Part shown: piece by piece, positions 1 to 8,515 of the stretch
Layout: every line of letters begins with the position of its first letter
Numbering within the stretch: position 1 is the stretch's first letter
NCBI RefSeq assembly: GCF_005885635.1
Contig: NZ_VATY01000005.1
Span: forward strand, 1-64,000
Direction of reading: 5' to 3'
DNA length: 64,000 nt
Source: Maribacter algarum (ex Zhang et al. 2020)
GTDB lineage: Bacteria; Bacteroidota; Bacteroidia; Flavobacteriales; Flavobacteriaceae
Made by a program: the position numbers and the translations under genes
Notes under the pieces: model-generated
The model's input: the letters and a program-made list of their open reading frames with translations, nothing else
Told to the model about the DNA's origin: nothing
Databases searched by the model: none

Positions 1-619
1 TGCGGTATGCTGTAAACTTGTCAATCGAATTTTTGCTGTAATCCGAAGACAATCACCCTTTGTTGAAGTTTATGAACAAAATTTTATCAATTGATTTGGT
101 TTTCTCTTAGAATTCGCAAAAGAAAAATCCACTCGACTTGATTTGAGAATGGTCGAAACAAAAAAGAGCGAAGCAAATTTTCGTTTAGCAATCCTATATC
201 ATTTACTATATAAATCCGCTTACGAGTGATAACTATTTTAATGGAAAATTATAGGTTTTACAGCAAACTTTTTCAATGTTTACTGGGGTTTCCAGCGTTT
301 TTACAGTAAACTTTTTAACGACACATTTTAAAAATGCAATAATTTGAAGTCGTAAACTTCTCATTTTCAGTTTCATGGATGAAATATCTAAACTAGTAAC
401 ATCGCTTTAGCGTGTTGCCCTCTTGCTATTCAAATCTTCTCCGTTTCACTCCCAAGTTTTGAATACACCCTACGATACTTTAAAGAACAAATAGCAGGAT
501 GCGCCCTATCCTGTTTTTGCTTAACGCTTATCTACCGGAACACTACAAAAACAGGACAGGAACCATGTGCAAAGTTTTGGGTAAGATCTGGGGTCTTGTT
601 TTTATTACATAACTCTCAT
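1..619. other. Left-edge non-coding region with short repeats
   Basis: I see no credible gene here. The stretch holds an 18-bp direct repeat, TTTTACAGCAAACTTTTT at 256-273 and a 17/18 match at 299-316, a 43-bp period. It also holds a perfect 11-bp inverted repeat, TCCTGTTTTTG at 509-519 and its complement at 546-556. It lies downstream of the integrase gene, so it is probably the interior or the end of an integrated element. The repeats could be recombinase arm sites or a weak terminator; neither is proven. Confidence 0.5.
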
Positions 620-1828
620 TTAATATTTACCAACTATCCGCTTCATATCATTCATTAATTTCTTATCAATAACCATAGCATAAATTTGTGTCGTCTTTAA
701 AGACGAATGCCCGAGCATTTTACTTACGGATTCTATTGGCACTCCATTTGCCAAAGTCACGGTTGTCGCAAAAGTGTGCCTAGATAAATGAAATGTTAGC
801 TTCTTCTCTATATTACAAATTGCAGCTATTTCCTTTAGGTAAGTATTTAACTTTTGATTACTGATTACGGGAAGTAACTTATTTTGATTGTTATCTAAAG
901 TGGCACTATATTTTTGAAGTATTTTCTCAGCTATCGGAAGCAAAGGAACACTGCTTTTTGTATCGGTTTTCGAACGATTGATTTTTATCCACTTTTCACC
1001 TTTTATATTAAGGACTATATGATTGTCCGACAGTTTTTCCACATCTATATAGGACAAACCGGTAAAACAACAGAATATAAAGATATCTCTTACTTGTTCC
1101 AGTCTTTGCAATGGCAATTCGGTTTCCATCAAAATTTTCAGCTCTCTTTCATTAAGAATATCACGTTCTACTTTTTTCCATTTTGCTTTCCAATGATAAA
1201 AGGGGTCTTTGCTTATCCAATCATTGGCATAACATATGCGCATAATCTTTTTTAGGTTGGTTACATATTTAGTCACCGTATTCTGTCCACAGGCTTTTAA
1301 ATTCGTTTTTAAATAGTGTTCAAAACGGTTGATAAACTTTAAATCTACTTCCTTGACATATACATCCTCTTGGCCATACTCCTTATCGATAAAAGCTTTT
1401 AAGTGTCGAAGTGTTCTGAGGTGCCTTTGGTAAGCTCCTGAAGAGAATTCCCTGCCGACTATTTCGGATATTTCCTTGTTATGACCTTCATAGATGTTCA
1501 ATAGTGTTTTATGTCTAGAGCTTTTTCCTTGAAAAGAGTTTTTTATCATTTGGGACGTGTATGACCTGCCGTCCGCTTCGTATTTTCCTTGAATTCGATA
1601 TAATCGGGCACGCAGATCTTCCAAATATTTGTTCAATTCACGATTGGAAGGCTTGGAGTTTTTGGCACGCCCAGAAGCACAGTTCCAATCATCAACTTTC
1701 ACTTTTCGTTTTGCACTTATTTCGGAGCGTTTTCCGCTTACCGTAATCCTGAGATAGATGGGACACAAACCGTTTCTATCAGGCATGTTTTTCCTGATAT
1801 AGAATAAAATAGAGAAGGAATCATTCAT
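620..1828 (-). CDS. Tyrosine recombinase/integrase, IntDOT-like Bacteroidota type
   Basis: This 402-residue site-specific recombinase should integrate and excise a mobile element. Residues 5-95 look like the Arm-DNA-binding domain of Bacteroidota integrases and about 110-205 like the SAM-like core-binding domain. In the catalytic domain I see Lys287, HLSR (His347, Arg350), GHSS (His374) and the nucleophile Tyr383 in QIYAMV. The first catalytic Arg of the family is replaced by Ser259 in CFTGLSYID. This is a substitution known from the CTnDOT integrase and not a sign of decay. The gene starts 228 bp from the 3' end of tRNA-Arg and on the same strand, the usual position of an integrase beside its tRNA target. 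The element would then extend to the left. Confidence 0.93.
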   Translation of the reverse strand: MNDSFSILFYIRKNMPDRNGLCPIYLRITVSGKRSEISAKRKVKVDDWNCASGRAKNSKPSNRELNKYLEDLRARLYRIQGKYEADGRSYTSQMIKNSFQGKSSRHKTLLNIYEGHNKEISEIVGREFSSGAYQRHLRTLRHLKAFIDKEYGQEDVYVKEVDLKFINRFEHYLKTNLKACGQNTVTKYVTNLKKIMRICYANDWISKDPFYHWKAKWKKVERDILNERELKILMETELPLQRLEQVRDIFIFCCFTGLSYIDVEKLSDNHIVLNIKGEKWIKINRSKTDTKSSVPLLPIAEKILQKYSATLDNNQNKLLPVISNQKLNTYLKEIAAICNIEKKLTFHLSRHTFATTVTLANGVPIESVSKMLGHSSLKTTQIYAMVIDKKLMNDMKRIVGKY

Positions 1829-1933
1829 TTTTTTAAGCTTTTAAGTTGTTCAATTTCAACTAACTTTTTGCTTAAAAAACTGATTGTCAATTTTTTAACA
1901 TATTATCATCGGTGTTTTTGCGAATATGAAAAC

Positions 1934-1953
1934 TACTCACCGAATTACTCACC
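1934..1953. repeat. Direct repeat TACTCACC upstream of integrase
   Basis: TACTCACC occurs at 1934-1941 and 1946-1953 with a 12-bp period, and an inverted GGTGA follows at about 1960. It sits between the integrase start and the tRNA gene, where arm-type integrase or excisionase sites are often found. Function is inferred from position only. Confidence 0.4.
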
Positions 1954-1998
1954 AGATAGGGTGATTTTATATGATATCAAACGATACTTGTTAAAATG

Positions 1999-2033
1999 AA
2001 AAAGTCCGTAAATCATTGATTTACAGACTTTTT
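1999..2033 (-). terminator. Terminator after tRNA-Arg
   Basis: A 17-bp nearly perfect inverted repeat (AAAAAGTCCGTAAATCA and its complement with one mismatch) is flanked by A and T runs on both sides. It lies 22 bp beyond the tRNA 3' end and would stop transcription in either direction, separating the tRNA from the integrase. Confidence 0.75.
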
Positions 2034-2055
2034 GAATTTAATTGATAAATCTAAG

Positions 2056-2129
2056 TGACCTCGACAGGATTCAAACCTGTAACCTCTTGAGCCGTAATCA
2101 AGTGCGCTATTCAGTTGCGCCACGAGGCC
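2056..2129 (-). tRNA. tRNA-Arg (anticodon ACG)
   Basis: The reverse strand folds as a cloverleaf. The acceptor stem GGCCTCG pairs with CGAGGTC with one G-U, followed by discriminator A. The anticodon stem CTTGA/TCAAG holds loop TTACGGC, which gives anticodon ACG, and the T arm contains the standard GGTTTGAATCC. CCA is not encoded. The 3' end faces the integrase, consistent with use of this tRNA as an attachment site, but no second copy of its 3' end is visible in the window. Confidence 0.95.
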
Positions 2130-2202
2130 GTTTTTCCCTTTTAAAAGGGCTGCAAATATATTTCTTTTTACTTTTAACGCAAAATAACTACTGACAAAAG
2201 AA

Positions 2203-2715
2203 ATGGATTTTAATAGCTACATACGCGATATCAAAGATTTCCCCAAAGAAGGAATTGTTTTTAAAGATATTACACCCCTTTTAAAAGATCCCTCTGCTTT
2301 AAATAAAGCGGTGAATGCCTTATATGAACTGGTGGGAAATCAAAAAATCAATAAAGTCGTAGGAATGGAAAGTAGAGGTTTTTTCTTTGCACCGATTTTA
2401 GCTACGAAACTCAATGCTGGTTTTGTACCTGTACGTAAGTCTGGTAAGCTTCCTTATAGAACCATCAGCGAAGTGTATACATTAGAATACGGAGAGGATA
2501 TTTTAGAAGTACACGAAGATGCAATTGCCCCTGGCGAACGTGTTTTAATCCATGATGACGTCTTGGCAACAGGTGGCACAGCACAAGCAGTGTGCAAGCT
2601 AGTTGAAAAAATGGGTGGAGAAATTGTTCAGTTCAATTTCTTGATTGAATTGGATTTTTTGAATGGTAAGGACCAAATAAGAGGATATGAGGTAAAATCC
2701 CTTTTACATTATTAG
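2203..2715 (+). CDS. apt: Adenine phosphoribosyltransferase
   Basis: This cytosolic purine-salvage enzyme makes AMP and pyrophosphate from adenine and PRPP. The 170-residue length is normal for the family. The N-terminal IRDIKDFPKEGIVFKDITPLL segment, the GMESRGFFF motif near residue 55 and the PRPP loop VLIHDDVLATGGTA near residue 115 are all present. It starts 73 bp from the 5' end of the divergent tRNA-Arg and stands alone. Nothing about it is unusual. Confidence 0.97.
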   Translation: MDFNSYIRDIKDFPKEGIVFKDITPLLKDPSALNKAVNALYELVGNQKINKVVGMESRGFFFAPILATKLNAGFVPVRKSGKLPYRTISEVYTLEYGEDILEVHEDAIAPGERVLIHDDVLATGGTAQAVCKLVEKMGGEIVQFNFLIELDFLNGKDQIRGYEVKSLLHY

Positions 2716-2892
2716 TCCAACGCATTCGTAGTCACGAAATATCGCCATCCAATAATTGCCAATTGAAATTTTGAAGCCTTGGCCAAATTCAATCTTTTTT
2801 TGGTGTAGGATGGAAGTAGTAACTTGTTTGCCTTCGCCAGGAATTTAAAAATCGATTTTTTCAAGAGTTTGGTTTTTTCAAAAATACAAAAT

Positions 2893-2920
2893 AAAAAATG
2901 CGGTCATCGACCGCATTTTT
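2893..2920 (-). terminator. Terminator of the SPFH gene
   Basis: The inverted repeat AAAAATGCGGTC-ATC-GACCGCATTTTT lies 17 bp beyond the stop of the minus-strand SPFH gene. It has A and T tracts on both sides, so it can also serve apt read-through. Positions 2716-2892 hold nothing else that I recognise. Confidence 0.85.
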
Positions 2921-2937
2921 CAGATAGAAATTGTGTA

Positions 2938-4275
2938 CTATTTTTGACCATTGGATTCCATCATCTTTTTGGCCAAATCTGCTCCAATAAGAGACTGAAG
3001 TAGATTGCTATCGGTGCTTTTAGAACTTCCTCCTTCAATGAATATTTCAGGAAGACTTAACTCCTTTAGTTCTCTAGCGACTCCTACAGAAGTTTTATAT
3101 TCCCATTCCGCTTTTTCCTGCGGCGTAAGTCCGGCGCTTACTAGTTTAGCATTCTGATACGACTCCGCATCAGCAGCTACTTTTTTACTTAAGGCCTTGA
3201 ACTTTTCCACTTCAAATTGCTTCTTCTCTTTGACTAAATTGAATTCAGCAACTTTAGCTTCGGTTTCTGCAGCAATGGTTTTTTGTATTTGCTCCTTTTC
3301 TAATCGGGCCCTTTCGGTAGCTTTATCGGCTTCACCTCGGGCTTTTTCCTTCTGGGCTCTATAAAACTCACGCTCAGCTTGTTGTTTCTCTAATTGGGTT
3401 TGCGCCACCTCTTCCTTTTGCAGTTGTAGGCGCTTATCAAAAGTTTGTTCCCAATCAATTTCAGTTACCACTGCCTGTATGACGGTTAGCCCATAAGCTT
3501 TCAATGAGTTTCCTTTCTCACGAACGGGTTCTCCATTTCTTATTTGAATACGAAACCTTTTATGCTTCGTTTCCTTATTGACAATCGTTCGAACAGTACT
3601 ACTATCTCCAATTATCTCACGGGTTTGATTATCTGCATATTCCTCAAGTACATACATACCATTTTCTAATTGGTCTTTGAAGTACCTATCAAAATCAGAA
3701 GCTTGTCCGGAGATGTAGTCTTGGGCATCCATCAATTTACAGGTGTTTTTTATGGACTGGTCAATATTTGGGATGACCCTAGAGCGAATCATATTTTGTT
3801 CTGTCTTATTGCGATCGGCCACGGATAAGAATTGATCCTTATCGTCGGTATTTATGCTTATAACCACAGAAGTAGCGATTCTCGCTTTTACCGCATCGCT
3901 AAACGCCCAATACTTTGCCGCATCAACATTGGCGTATTCGCTTTGATCTCCAAGATTACCTTCCGAATTCGGAATGACGTATTTAATGGGTAATTCAAAT
4001 TGTAAGGGAATCAGTCTACCCCACATTTTAGTGTTTATACCTTGGCGAAAAACCGCTTTTTGACCTCCCCAGGGATATTGAACCGCATAAGCGGTGCCAG
4101 GTTCAGCATAAAAGAACGCACCAGAGATTATGCTTAACGCGATTCCCAAGACCATAAGCTGCAAACTCCGCTTAATGGTAAATTTGGTCAAAATCTCATT
4201 GGTTTTGAAAATGGGTTTAAGTATCAATATGATTGCGCCTGTTAGCGCTATTAAAATTCCAATATATAGTATCAT
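2938..4275 (-). CDS. SPFH/Band 7 domain membrane protein
   Basis: This 445-residue protein has two N-terminal membrane segments (about 1-20 and 36-58). An SPFH/prohibitin-like domain follows to about residue 290. A long charged coiled coil rich in Q, E, K, A and R runs to about residue 400 (for example KQQAEREFYRAQKEKARGE), then a short tail. SPFH proteins oligomerise into membrane-attached cages or microdomains. The substrate or partner of this one is unknown. There is no NfeD or protease neighbour, unlike stomatin-type operons. A terminator follows the gene and a second terminator lies upstream, so it is monocistronic. Confidence 0.8.
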   Translation of the reverse strand: MILYIGILIALTGAIILILKPIFKTNEILTKFTIKRSLQLMVLGIALSIISGAFFYAEPGTAYAVQYPWGGQKAVFRQGINTKMWGRLIPLQFELPIKYVIPNSEGNLGDQSEYANVDAAKYWAFSDAVKARIATSVVISINTDDKDQFLSVADRNKTEQNMIRSRVIPNIDQSIKNTCKLMDAQDYISGQASDFDRYFKDQLENGMYVLEEYADNQTREIIGDSSTVRTIVNKETKHKRFRIQIRNGEPVREKGNSLKAYGLTVIQAVVTEIDWEQTFDKRLQLQKEEVAQTQLEKQQAEREFYRAQKEKARGEADKATERARLEKEQIQKTIAAETEAKVAEFNLVKEKKQFEVEKFKALSKKVAADAESYQNAKLVSAGLTPQEKAEWEYKTSVGVARELKELSLPEIFIEGGSSKSTDSNLLQSLIGADLAKKMMESNGQK

Positions 4276-4326
4276 AATGTTTTGAATTAAGGGTTATCAT
4301 AAACGTGTGAATGGTCAATTGAATTG

Positions 4327-4353
4327 AAAAGACCGCCTATTAGGCGGTCTTTT
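4327..4353 (-). terminator. Terminator after the micro-ORF
   Basis: The stem GACCGCC/GGCGGTC with loop TATTA is flanked by AAAA and TTTT. It lies 25 bp past the stop of the 20-codon reading frame at 4378-4440 and upstream of the SPFH gene, so it isolates a very short transcript. Confidence 0.8.
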
Positions 4354-4377
4354 ATATATAGGCCTATATGATTCTAC

Positions 4378-4440
4378 TTAAGCTATTATCGTGATCAAGG
4401 ATAACAACAAGAACAACAAAATTTTAGCTAGTGTAATCAT
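4378..4440 (-). CDS. Putative 20-residue hydrophobic membrane peptide
   Basis: A 21-codon frame, ATG to TAA, encodes a peptide that is almost entirely Leu, Ile and Ala with one Lys (MITLAKILLFLL and on), a single membrane helix in character. A strong terminator 25 bp downstream and no other gene on this short unit suggest a dedicated transcript. It could equally be an untranslated RNA that happens to contain a short frame. I recognise no family. Confidence 0.4.
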   Translation of the reverse strand: MITLAKILLFLLLSLITIIA

Positions 4441-4757
4441 AACAAAGGTTTTTTAGGGTTAATAAATAGTTGCTGATAATCGATTATCCAAATAAGATAT
4501 ATTTAAAAAATGTTCACTTGCAACTATTTTGACCAAAATCAATACAAGTGAATACACTATTGAAATCAAAATAACGAATCATATTATACTTTTTTAATGA
4601 GTTTCTTGATTATTGTTATAAACTGTAATTATTTATTACTGAAAACATTATAAAATTTAACATTTGTAGAGGTGTTTTCGTTGCTTTTTAATTTAGCAAG
4701 GCAGTTTTGGGCTCAAAAAAGGTGATTTTTGATGATTTCGTTTCAGGATTCAAAAAA
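4441..4757. other. Intergenic region upstream of the micro-ORF
   Basis: This 317-bp AT-rich gap contains a perfect 14-bp palindrome, GATAATCGATTATC at 4475-4488, 35 bp upstream of the micro-ORF start. That is a reasonable operator position. I see no other gene or RNA fold in the gap. Confidence 0.4.
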
Positions 4758-4779
4758 ACCGACTAAAAAAAAGTCGGTT
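4758..4779 (-). terminator. Terminator of the BlaI/M56 operon
   Basis: On the minus strand AACCGACT, a T-rich loop and AGTCGGTT are followed by a run of T, 36 bp beyond the stop of the M56 gene. Confidence 0.8.
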
Positions 4780-4815
4780 CATATGATTAAATTTTGGTAA
4801 CAAAAGTGTATCTCC

Positions 4816-6927
4816 TTAATTATTTTTCGTGGTTATTTCCACAACACCGTTCTTAGCTTTTTTACCGTATTTTTCTTTAGCACTCTCGCCTTTCGATACT
4901 TCGATTTTCTCAATTTTATCTTTTGAAAGCGCTTTAAATTCTTTCTTTGTGGTTTGTTTTCCGTCAATATAATATATGGGGTCACCATCACCATCTTCAT
5001 GAAGGAAGAAAAAAGAATTCCCACCCTCTTCTATCCATTCGATATCGTCATCTTCATTATCATCGGTACTTTTGATTATGATTATACGATTATCTTCACC
5101 ATTTTCTGATTTTTTGATTTTAATATGATGTCCATCAGACTCTTCATCTTCCTTTAGTTTATTATACTCCTCTTCGCTCACTTTTTTACCATTCACACGT
5201 ATGGTTTTCTTCCCATTCTCTTCTGATATGTTTACCGTTTTAATTTTTGTACTGCCATTATGTACCCAGACTGAATGATCTTCGTCTTCATGTATAACTT
5301 CTGCATTCTTATCACCCATAAAAATCATGGTGTTCTCATCGTCCATAACCAAGGTAACTGGATTAATGGGCTCCTCGTCATTATAGAAAGTTGAAGAACC
5401 GCTCATTTGTTGTTTTTTGGAGCCTTTTGACTTTACATCTATTGACAGGCTAATAATTTCGTTATTTTCATTATGGACCGCGGTATAGGAAAAATCAAAA
5501 CCTTTTTCTGCGAGGTCTTGTTTAATTTTTTTAAGCTCTTCATCCGATGTGTCTTTGTCTATTCGGATTTCAATCTTTTTTTCGGTATCTGCCCTAGTCT
5601 TTACCAGATTACCAACCGTTCTGAATGGAATCTTGCTTTCAGGGTTAATGGCCTTTCCAGAATTTAAAATCTCAAAATGTAAATGAGGTCCGGTGGATTT
5701 TCCAGTATTCCCTACATGACCTATAATAGCACCCATTTCAACTTTTTCGCCACTTTTGACATTCCTGTTCTTTAAGTGCATGTATTTTGTACTATAACCG
5801 GATTCATGTTCAATAACAATATAGTTTCCACTGGATGGCGTCTTGGAAGATACTTTGACAGTTCCCGAATTACTTGCCAGAACTTTTGTTCCAGTCGAAG
5901 CCACCAAGTCGATTCCGTTGTGGAATTTATCCTTTTCAAGTTTATGTTGCCCTAGTCCGAAACGGGCCGATATCTGCTTGATGTCCTTTTGATTTAATGG
6001 ACTTTGAAATTCGACAGTCTCAGTTTTGTAACCGGAGGTTAAACTAGTAGGTTCATAAAACTTAACTTCCTCACGAACGTTGAAAGCCAATAAAAAACCC
6101 ATTAGGCACGGAAGAACAATGAATAACTTTAAAAAATTTCCTTTTTTTGATTGATTTTGATTTAACATGACTATTCGTTTTTTGATGAGTGAATTAAAAA
6201 ATGGATTCGCGATAGTAACCTTATTCGCTCCGACCACTTTTTGCAATAAGAGATATTGGTAATGTTTTTTGCCTTTTTGATCTATGCAAGTGTATGCATC
6301 CGCTAGGTATTCTAAATTTTCTTTTATAGATTTTCGATACAACCAAATTACAGGGTTAAACCATTGCAAAATCAAAACGATTTCAGAAAGTAGTATGTCT
6401 AATGAATGTAATTGGGTAGCATGAACTTTCTCATGATTCAAAATGATATTTAAATCACTCTTTTTGAACAACTGCGGATTATAGAAAATGTATTTGAAAA
6501 AAGAGAAGGGTGATATCTCTTTTTCAGTTTTTATATGAGTTAAATTGTCTTGTTTTGTAACATTAGCATTCTTTTTTATCTTTTGAAGTGCCCGAAGTTG
6601 TACTAAAAGACGAAAACCAAAAGCAACAATCCCAATAGCATATATAAATGCCAAAAGTCCGAACCAATTAAAAGGCTGAGTTACTTCGGTAGTCGTGAAA
6701 ACAATTTCAGAAGGGGAGAAATTACTTTCAGCAAATGGCTTGGGTTCAATAAATATGGTTCTGGTAAAGGTGATAAAAGGTAATACGAAAGAAGCGACTA
6801 ACCCGAATACCAGAAAGATTCTATTGCTAACAAAGAAGGTTTCTTTCCTTAGAAAAAGCTGATAGGAAATTAAGAACAATGCTAAGACTGCCCCTGACTT
6901 TAAAAGGTATAGAAGAAAAGGTTCCAT
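4816..6927 (-). CDS. BlaR1-type M56 sensor protease fused to an M23 domain
   Basis: This 703-residue membrane protein has four predicted N-terminal membrane segments around a zinc-protease core with HEKVH at residues 165-169, the M56 signature. A further membrane segment lies at about 266-283. A periplasmic M23/LytM domain then spans about 315-435, with its zinc ligands intact: HNGID at 336-340 and HLHF at 415-418. The acidic C-terminus ends in a TonB-plug-like motif (IEKIEVSKGESAKEKYG ... GVVEITTK), common on Bacteroidota M56 proteins. It abuts the BlaI gene with no spacer, so the pair is one operon. By family logic, a signal at the wall or periplasm triggers M56 cleavage and BlaI release. 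The M23 domain suggests peptidoglycan binding or cleavage as the input. The signal itself is not known. Confidence 0.88.
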   Translation of the reverse strand: MEPFLLYLLKSGAVLALFLISYQLFLRKETFFVSNRIFLVFGLVASFVLPFITFTRTIFIEPKPFAESNFSPSEIVFTTTEVTQPFNWFGLLAFIYAIGIVAFGFRLLVQLRALQKIKKNANVTKQDNLTHIKTEKEISPFSFFKYIFYNPQLFKKSDLNIILNHEKVHATQLHSLDILLSEIVLILQWFNPVIWLYRKSIKENLEYLADAYTCIDQKGKKHYQYLLLQKVVGANKVTIANPFFNSLIKKRIVMLNQNQSKKGNFLKLFIVLPCLMGFLLAFNVREEVKFYEPTSLTSGYKTETVEFQSPLNQKDIKQISARFGLGQHKLEKDKFHNGIDLVASTGTKVLASNSGTVKVSSKTPSSGNYIVIEHESGYSTKYMHLKNRNVKSGEKVEMGAIIGHVGNTGKSTGPHLHFEILNSGKAINPESKIPFRTVGNLVKTRADTEKKIEIRIDKDTSDEELKKIKQDLAEKGFDFSYTAVHNENNEIISLSIDVKSKGSKKQQMSGSSTFYNDEEPINPVTLVMDDENTMIFMGDKNAEVIHEDEDHSVWVHNGSTKIKTVNISEENGKKTIRVNGKKVSEEEYNKLKEDEESDGHHIKIKKSENGEDNRIIIIKSTDDNEDDDIEWIEEGGNSFFFLHEDGDGDPIYYIDGKQTTKKEFKALSKDKIEKIEVSKGESAKEKYGKKAKNGVVEITTKNN

Positions 6928-7287
6928 CTATTTTTTATTTTCAATGAGGTTAATAATTTCTTTTAATTCTTTCACCGATATTTTTTCCTCCTTAGCAAAA
7001 GAAGATACCAGGTTCTTGTATGAATTGTCGAAATAATCAACGATGCTTGAGTTGATGAACTTTTTTCGGTAGGCATCTTTAGTTATCAAAGGGTAGTACC
7101 GATGTGTATTTCCGAACGCTTCATGACCAACATATTTCTTGTCCTCTAGATTTCTTACAATCGTGGATAAGGTATTGTAGTGCGGCTTCTCGCCATCTAG
7201 CTCAGCCCTGATTTCTTTGACAAAAGCTTTTTCAAGCTGCCAAAGAATTTTCATGATTTCTTCTTCTTTATTGGTCAGTTTTTGCAT
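6928..7287 (-). CDS. BlaI/MecI/CopY-family repressor
   Basis: This 119-residue winged-helix repressor starts with KLTNKEEEIMKILWQLEKAF and has the family segment YNTLSTIVRNLEDKKYV, the recognition region, followed by a helical dimerisation and cleavage tail. It is the first gene of the operon with the M56 sensor; its stop codon touches the sensor start codon. Two palindromes with the same half-sites lie upstream and suggest autorepression. The family is usually inactivated by proteolysis through its M56 partner. Confidence 0.93.
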   Translation of the reverse strand: MQKLTNKEEEIMKILWQLEKAFVKEIRAELDGEKPHYNTLSTIVRNLEDKKYVGHEAFGNTHRYYPLITKDAYRKKFINSSIVDYFDNSYKNLVSSFAKEEKISVKELKEIINLIENKK

Positions 7288-7306
7288 AAAAATTCAAATT
7301 TGAAAT

Positions 7307-7360
7307 CAAACTTATTACTATTTTTTTAGTTGAACAACTATTTTAGTAGTTATTTAACTA
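7307..7360 (-). promoter_or_regulatory. blaI promoter with two palindromic operators
   Basis: On the minus strand TAAGTTTG (7307-7314) matches the Bacteroidota -7 box. Twenty bp upstream, GTTG replaces the -33 TTTG and lies inside the perfect palindrome TAGTTGAACAACTA (7327-7340). A second perfect palindrome, TAGTTATTTAACTA (7347-7360), shares the TAGTT/AACTA half-sites with a centre spacing of 20 bp, about two helical turns. This fits two cooperatively bound BlaI dimers. The site assignment is inference. Confidence 0.65.
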
Positions 7361-7424
7361 TTTATGCAGGAGTTCAATGGGTCCTCGTAGCAAATAGTTA
7401 ATGATTTAAGTTAAAATGTTCTGT

Positions 7425-7432
7425 TATCTTTG
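7425..7432 (+). promoter_or_regulatory. -7 box of the antiporter gene
   Basis: TATCTTTG is an exact TAnnTTTG match 14 bp before the ATG of the antiporter gene. The -33 element is weak. Confidence 0.5.
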
Positions 7433-7446
7433 TGAAAACCTAACCA

Positions 7447-8385
7447 ATGCAAAACCCCCTTTTTATACTTGCAGGTCTTGCCCTATTAATCTTAGGGGGC
7501 AATTGGCTATTGAAGTCTGCGGTCGCATTATCCTTAAAATTAAATATTCCAAAGATTGTTATTGGAATGACTGTGGTATCTTTTGCCACTTCTGCTCCAG
7601 AACTAATTGTGAGTGTTAACTCAGCCTTAGAAGGATACCCTGATTTGGCTCTAGGTAATGTGGTCGGATCTAATGTTGCGAACCTAGGATTGGTTTTGGC
7701 CGTTACTATAGTACTCGGAAGTATTGACGTAAAAAAGAGTTTTTATACTACGGACTGGCCAGTGATGATGCTTGCCTCACTTCTCTTTTTTGGCTTTATT
7801 TATTTCGATGGTGTGCTTGTTCGTTACGAGGGTATTATTATGTTGATTTTTCTGTTTGTGTTTTTGGTTTATTTATTACGTTTTCAGAAAACCGCTGTCA
7901 TTGATGAGCTTCCGGAAGATGACGTTCCTTTGCCATTATATAAGACCGTCTTGTTTTTAGGTCTGGGAGCAATTGCACTTTGGGGCGGTTCTGAACTTTT
8001 AATAAATGGTGCAGTTGGTATGGCAATGAAGTATGGTATAAGTGAAAGGATAATTGCGATTACAGTAGTATCGATTGGCACAAGTATTCCCGAACTGGCA
8101 GCCTCTATAATTGCTGTTATAAAAAAGGAAAAGGCAATTTCTCTGGGAAATCTTATCGGGTCGAATATTTTCAACTTATTGGCAGTGTTAGGAATAACTT
8201 CAATAATCACGCCCATAAAAGTTATGGATGAAGGTTTACTAAGCAACGACATCTTCTGGATGTTGGGTATTTCTTTTCTTATCCTTCCCTTGGTATTTCT
8301 GCCAAATAAATTACGTTTAGGCTGGCGCGATGGCTTGGTGCTTTTAGCGGTCTATTTCACCTTTGTATATTTTACGATTCAATAG
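7447..8385 (+). CDS. Calcium/sodium antiporter, CaCA family (YrbG-like)
   Basis: This 312-residue inner-membrane cation exchanger has two homologous halves with the family alpha repeats: GMTVVSFATSAPELIVS then GNVVGSNVANLGLVLA in the first half, and ITVVSIGTSIPELAAS then GNLIGSNIFNLLAVLG in the second. The acidic residue of each PEL motif is the expected cation ligand. About ten membrane segments are predicted. It is divergent from the BlaI operon and shares its intergenic region, but nothing shows co-regulation. Confidence 0.92.
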   Translation: MQNPLFILAGLALLILGGNWLLKSAVALSLKLNIPKIVIGMTVVSFATSAPELIVSVNSALEGYPDLALGNVVGSNVANLGLVLAVTIVLGSIDVKKSFYTTDWPVMMLASLLFFGFIYFDGVLVRYEGIIMLIFLFVFLVYLLRFQKTAVIDELPEDDVPLPLYKTVLFLGLGAIALWGGSELLINGAVGMAMKYGISERIIAITVVSIGTSIPELAASIIAVIKKEKAISLGNLIGSNIFNLLAVLGITSIITPIKVMDEGLLSNDIFWMLGISFLILPLVFLPNKLRLGWRDGLVLLAVYFTFVYFTIQ

Positions 8386-8393
8386 TTTTCCCT

Positions 8394-8424
8394 CAGAATC
8401 CTGCCTGCCAGCAAGCACGGCGAC
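8394..8424. repeat. GC-rich dispersed repeat, copy 1
   Basis: CCTGCCTGCCAGCAAGCACG lies between the antiporter and the paralogue cluster. It is far richer in GC than its surroundings and is the reverse complement, with a few changes, of the element at 16338-16365. It looks like an intergenic dispersed repeat of the REP type. Confidence 0.55.
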
Positions 8425-8515
8425 ATTTAAAATATCCTGAGTTTATATACTTGTTAAATGGTATAATTTTTGTGGCTTAATATTTACTTTCCCCCTCCAA
8501 AAAGCCAAACTATCA

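Noticed and set aside
620-1828. The integrase at 620-1828 as the enzyme that moves the cassettes
   Set aside because: It is an IntDOT-like phage/ICE-type recombinase beside a tRNA, 48 kb from the array; I see no IntI-type insertion in its catalytic domain.
5473-5667. Reading frames antisense to large genes, such as this one inside the M56 gene
   Set aside because: They lie within well-supported genes, have no recognisable domain and no start context; they are shadows of coding sequence.
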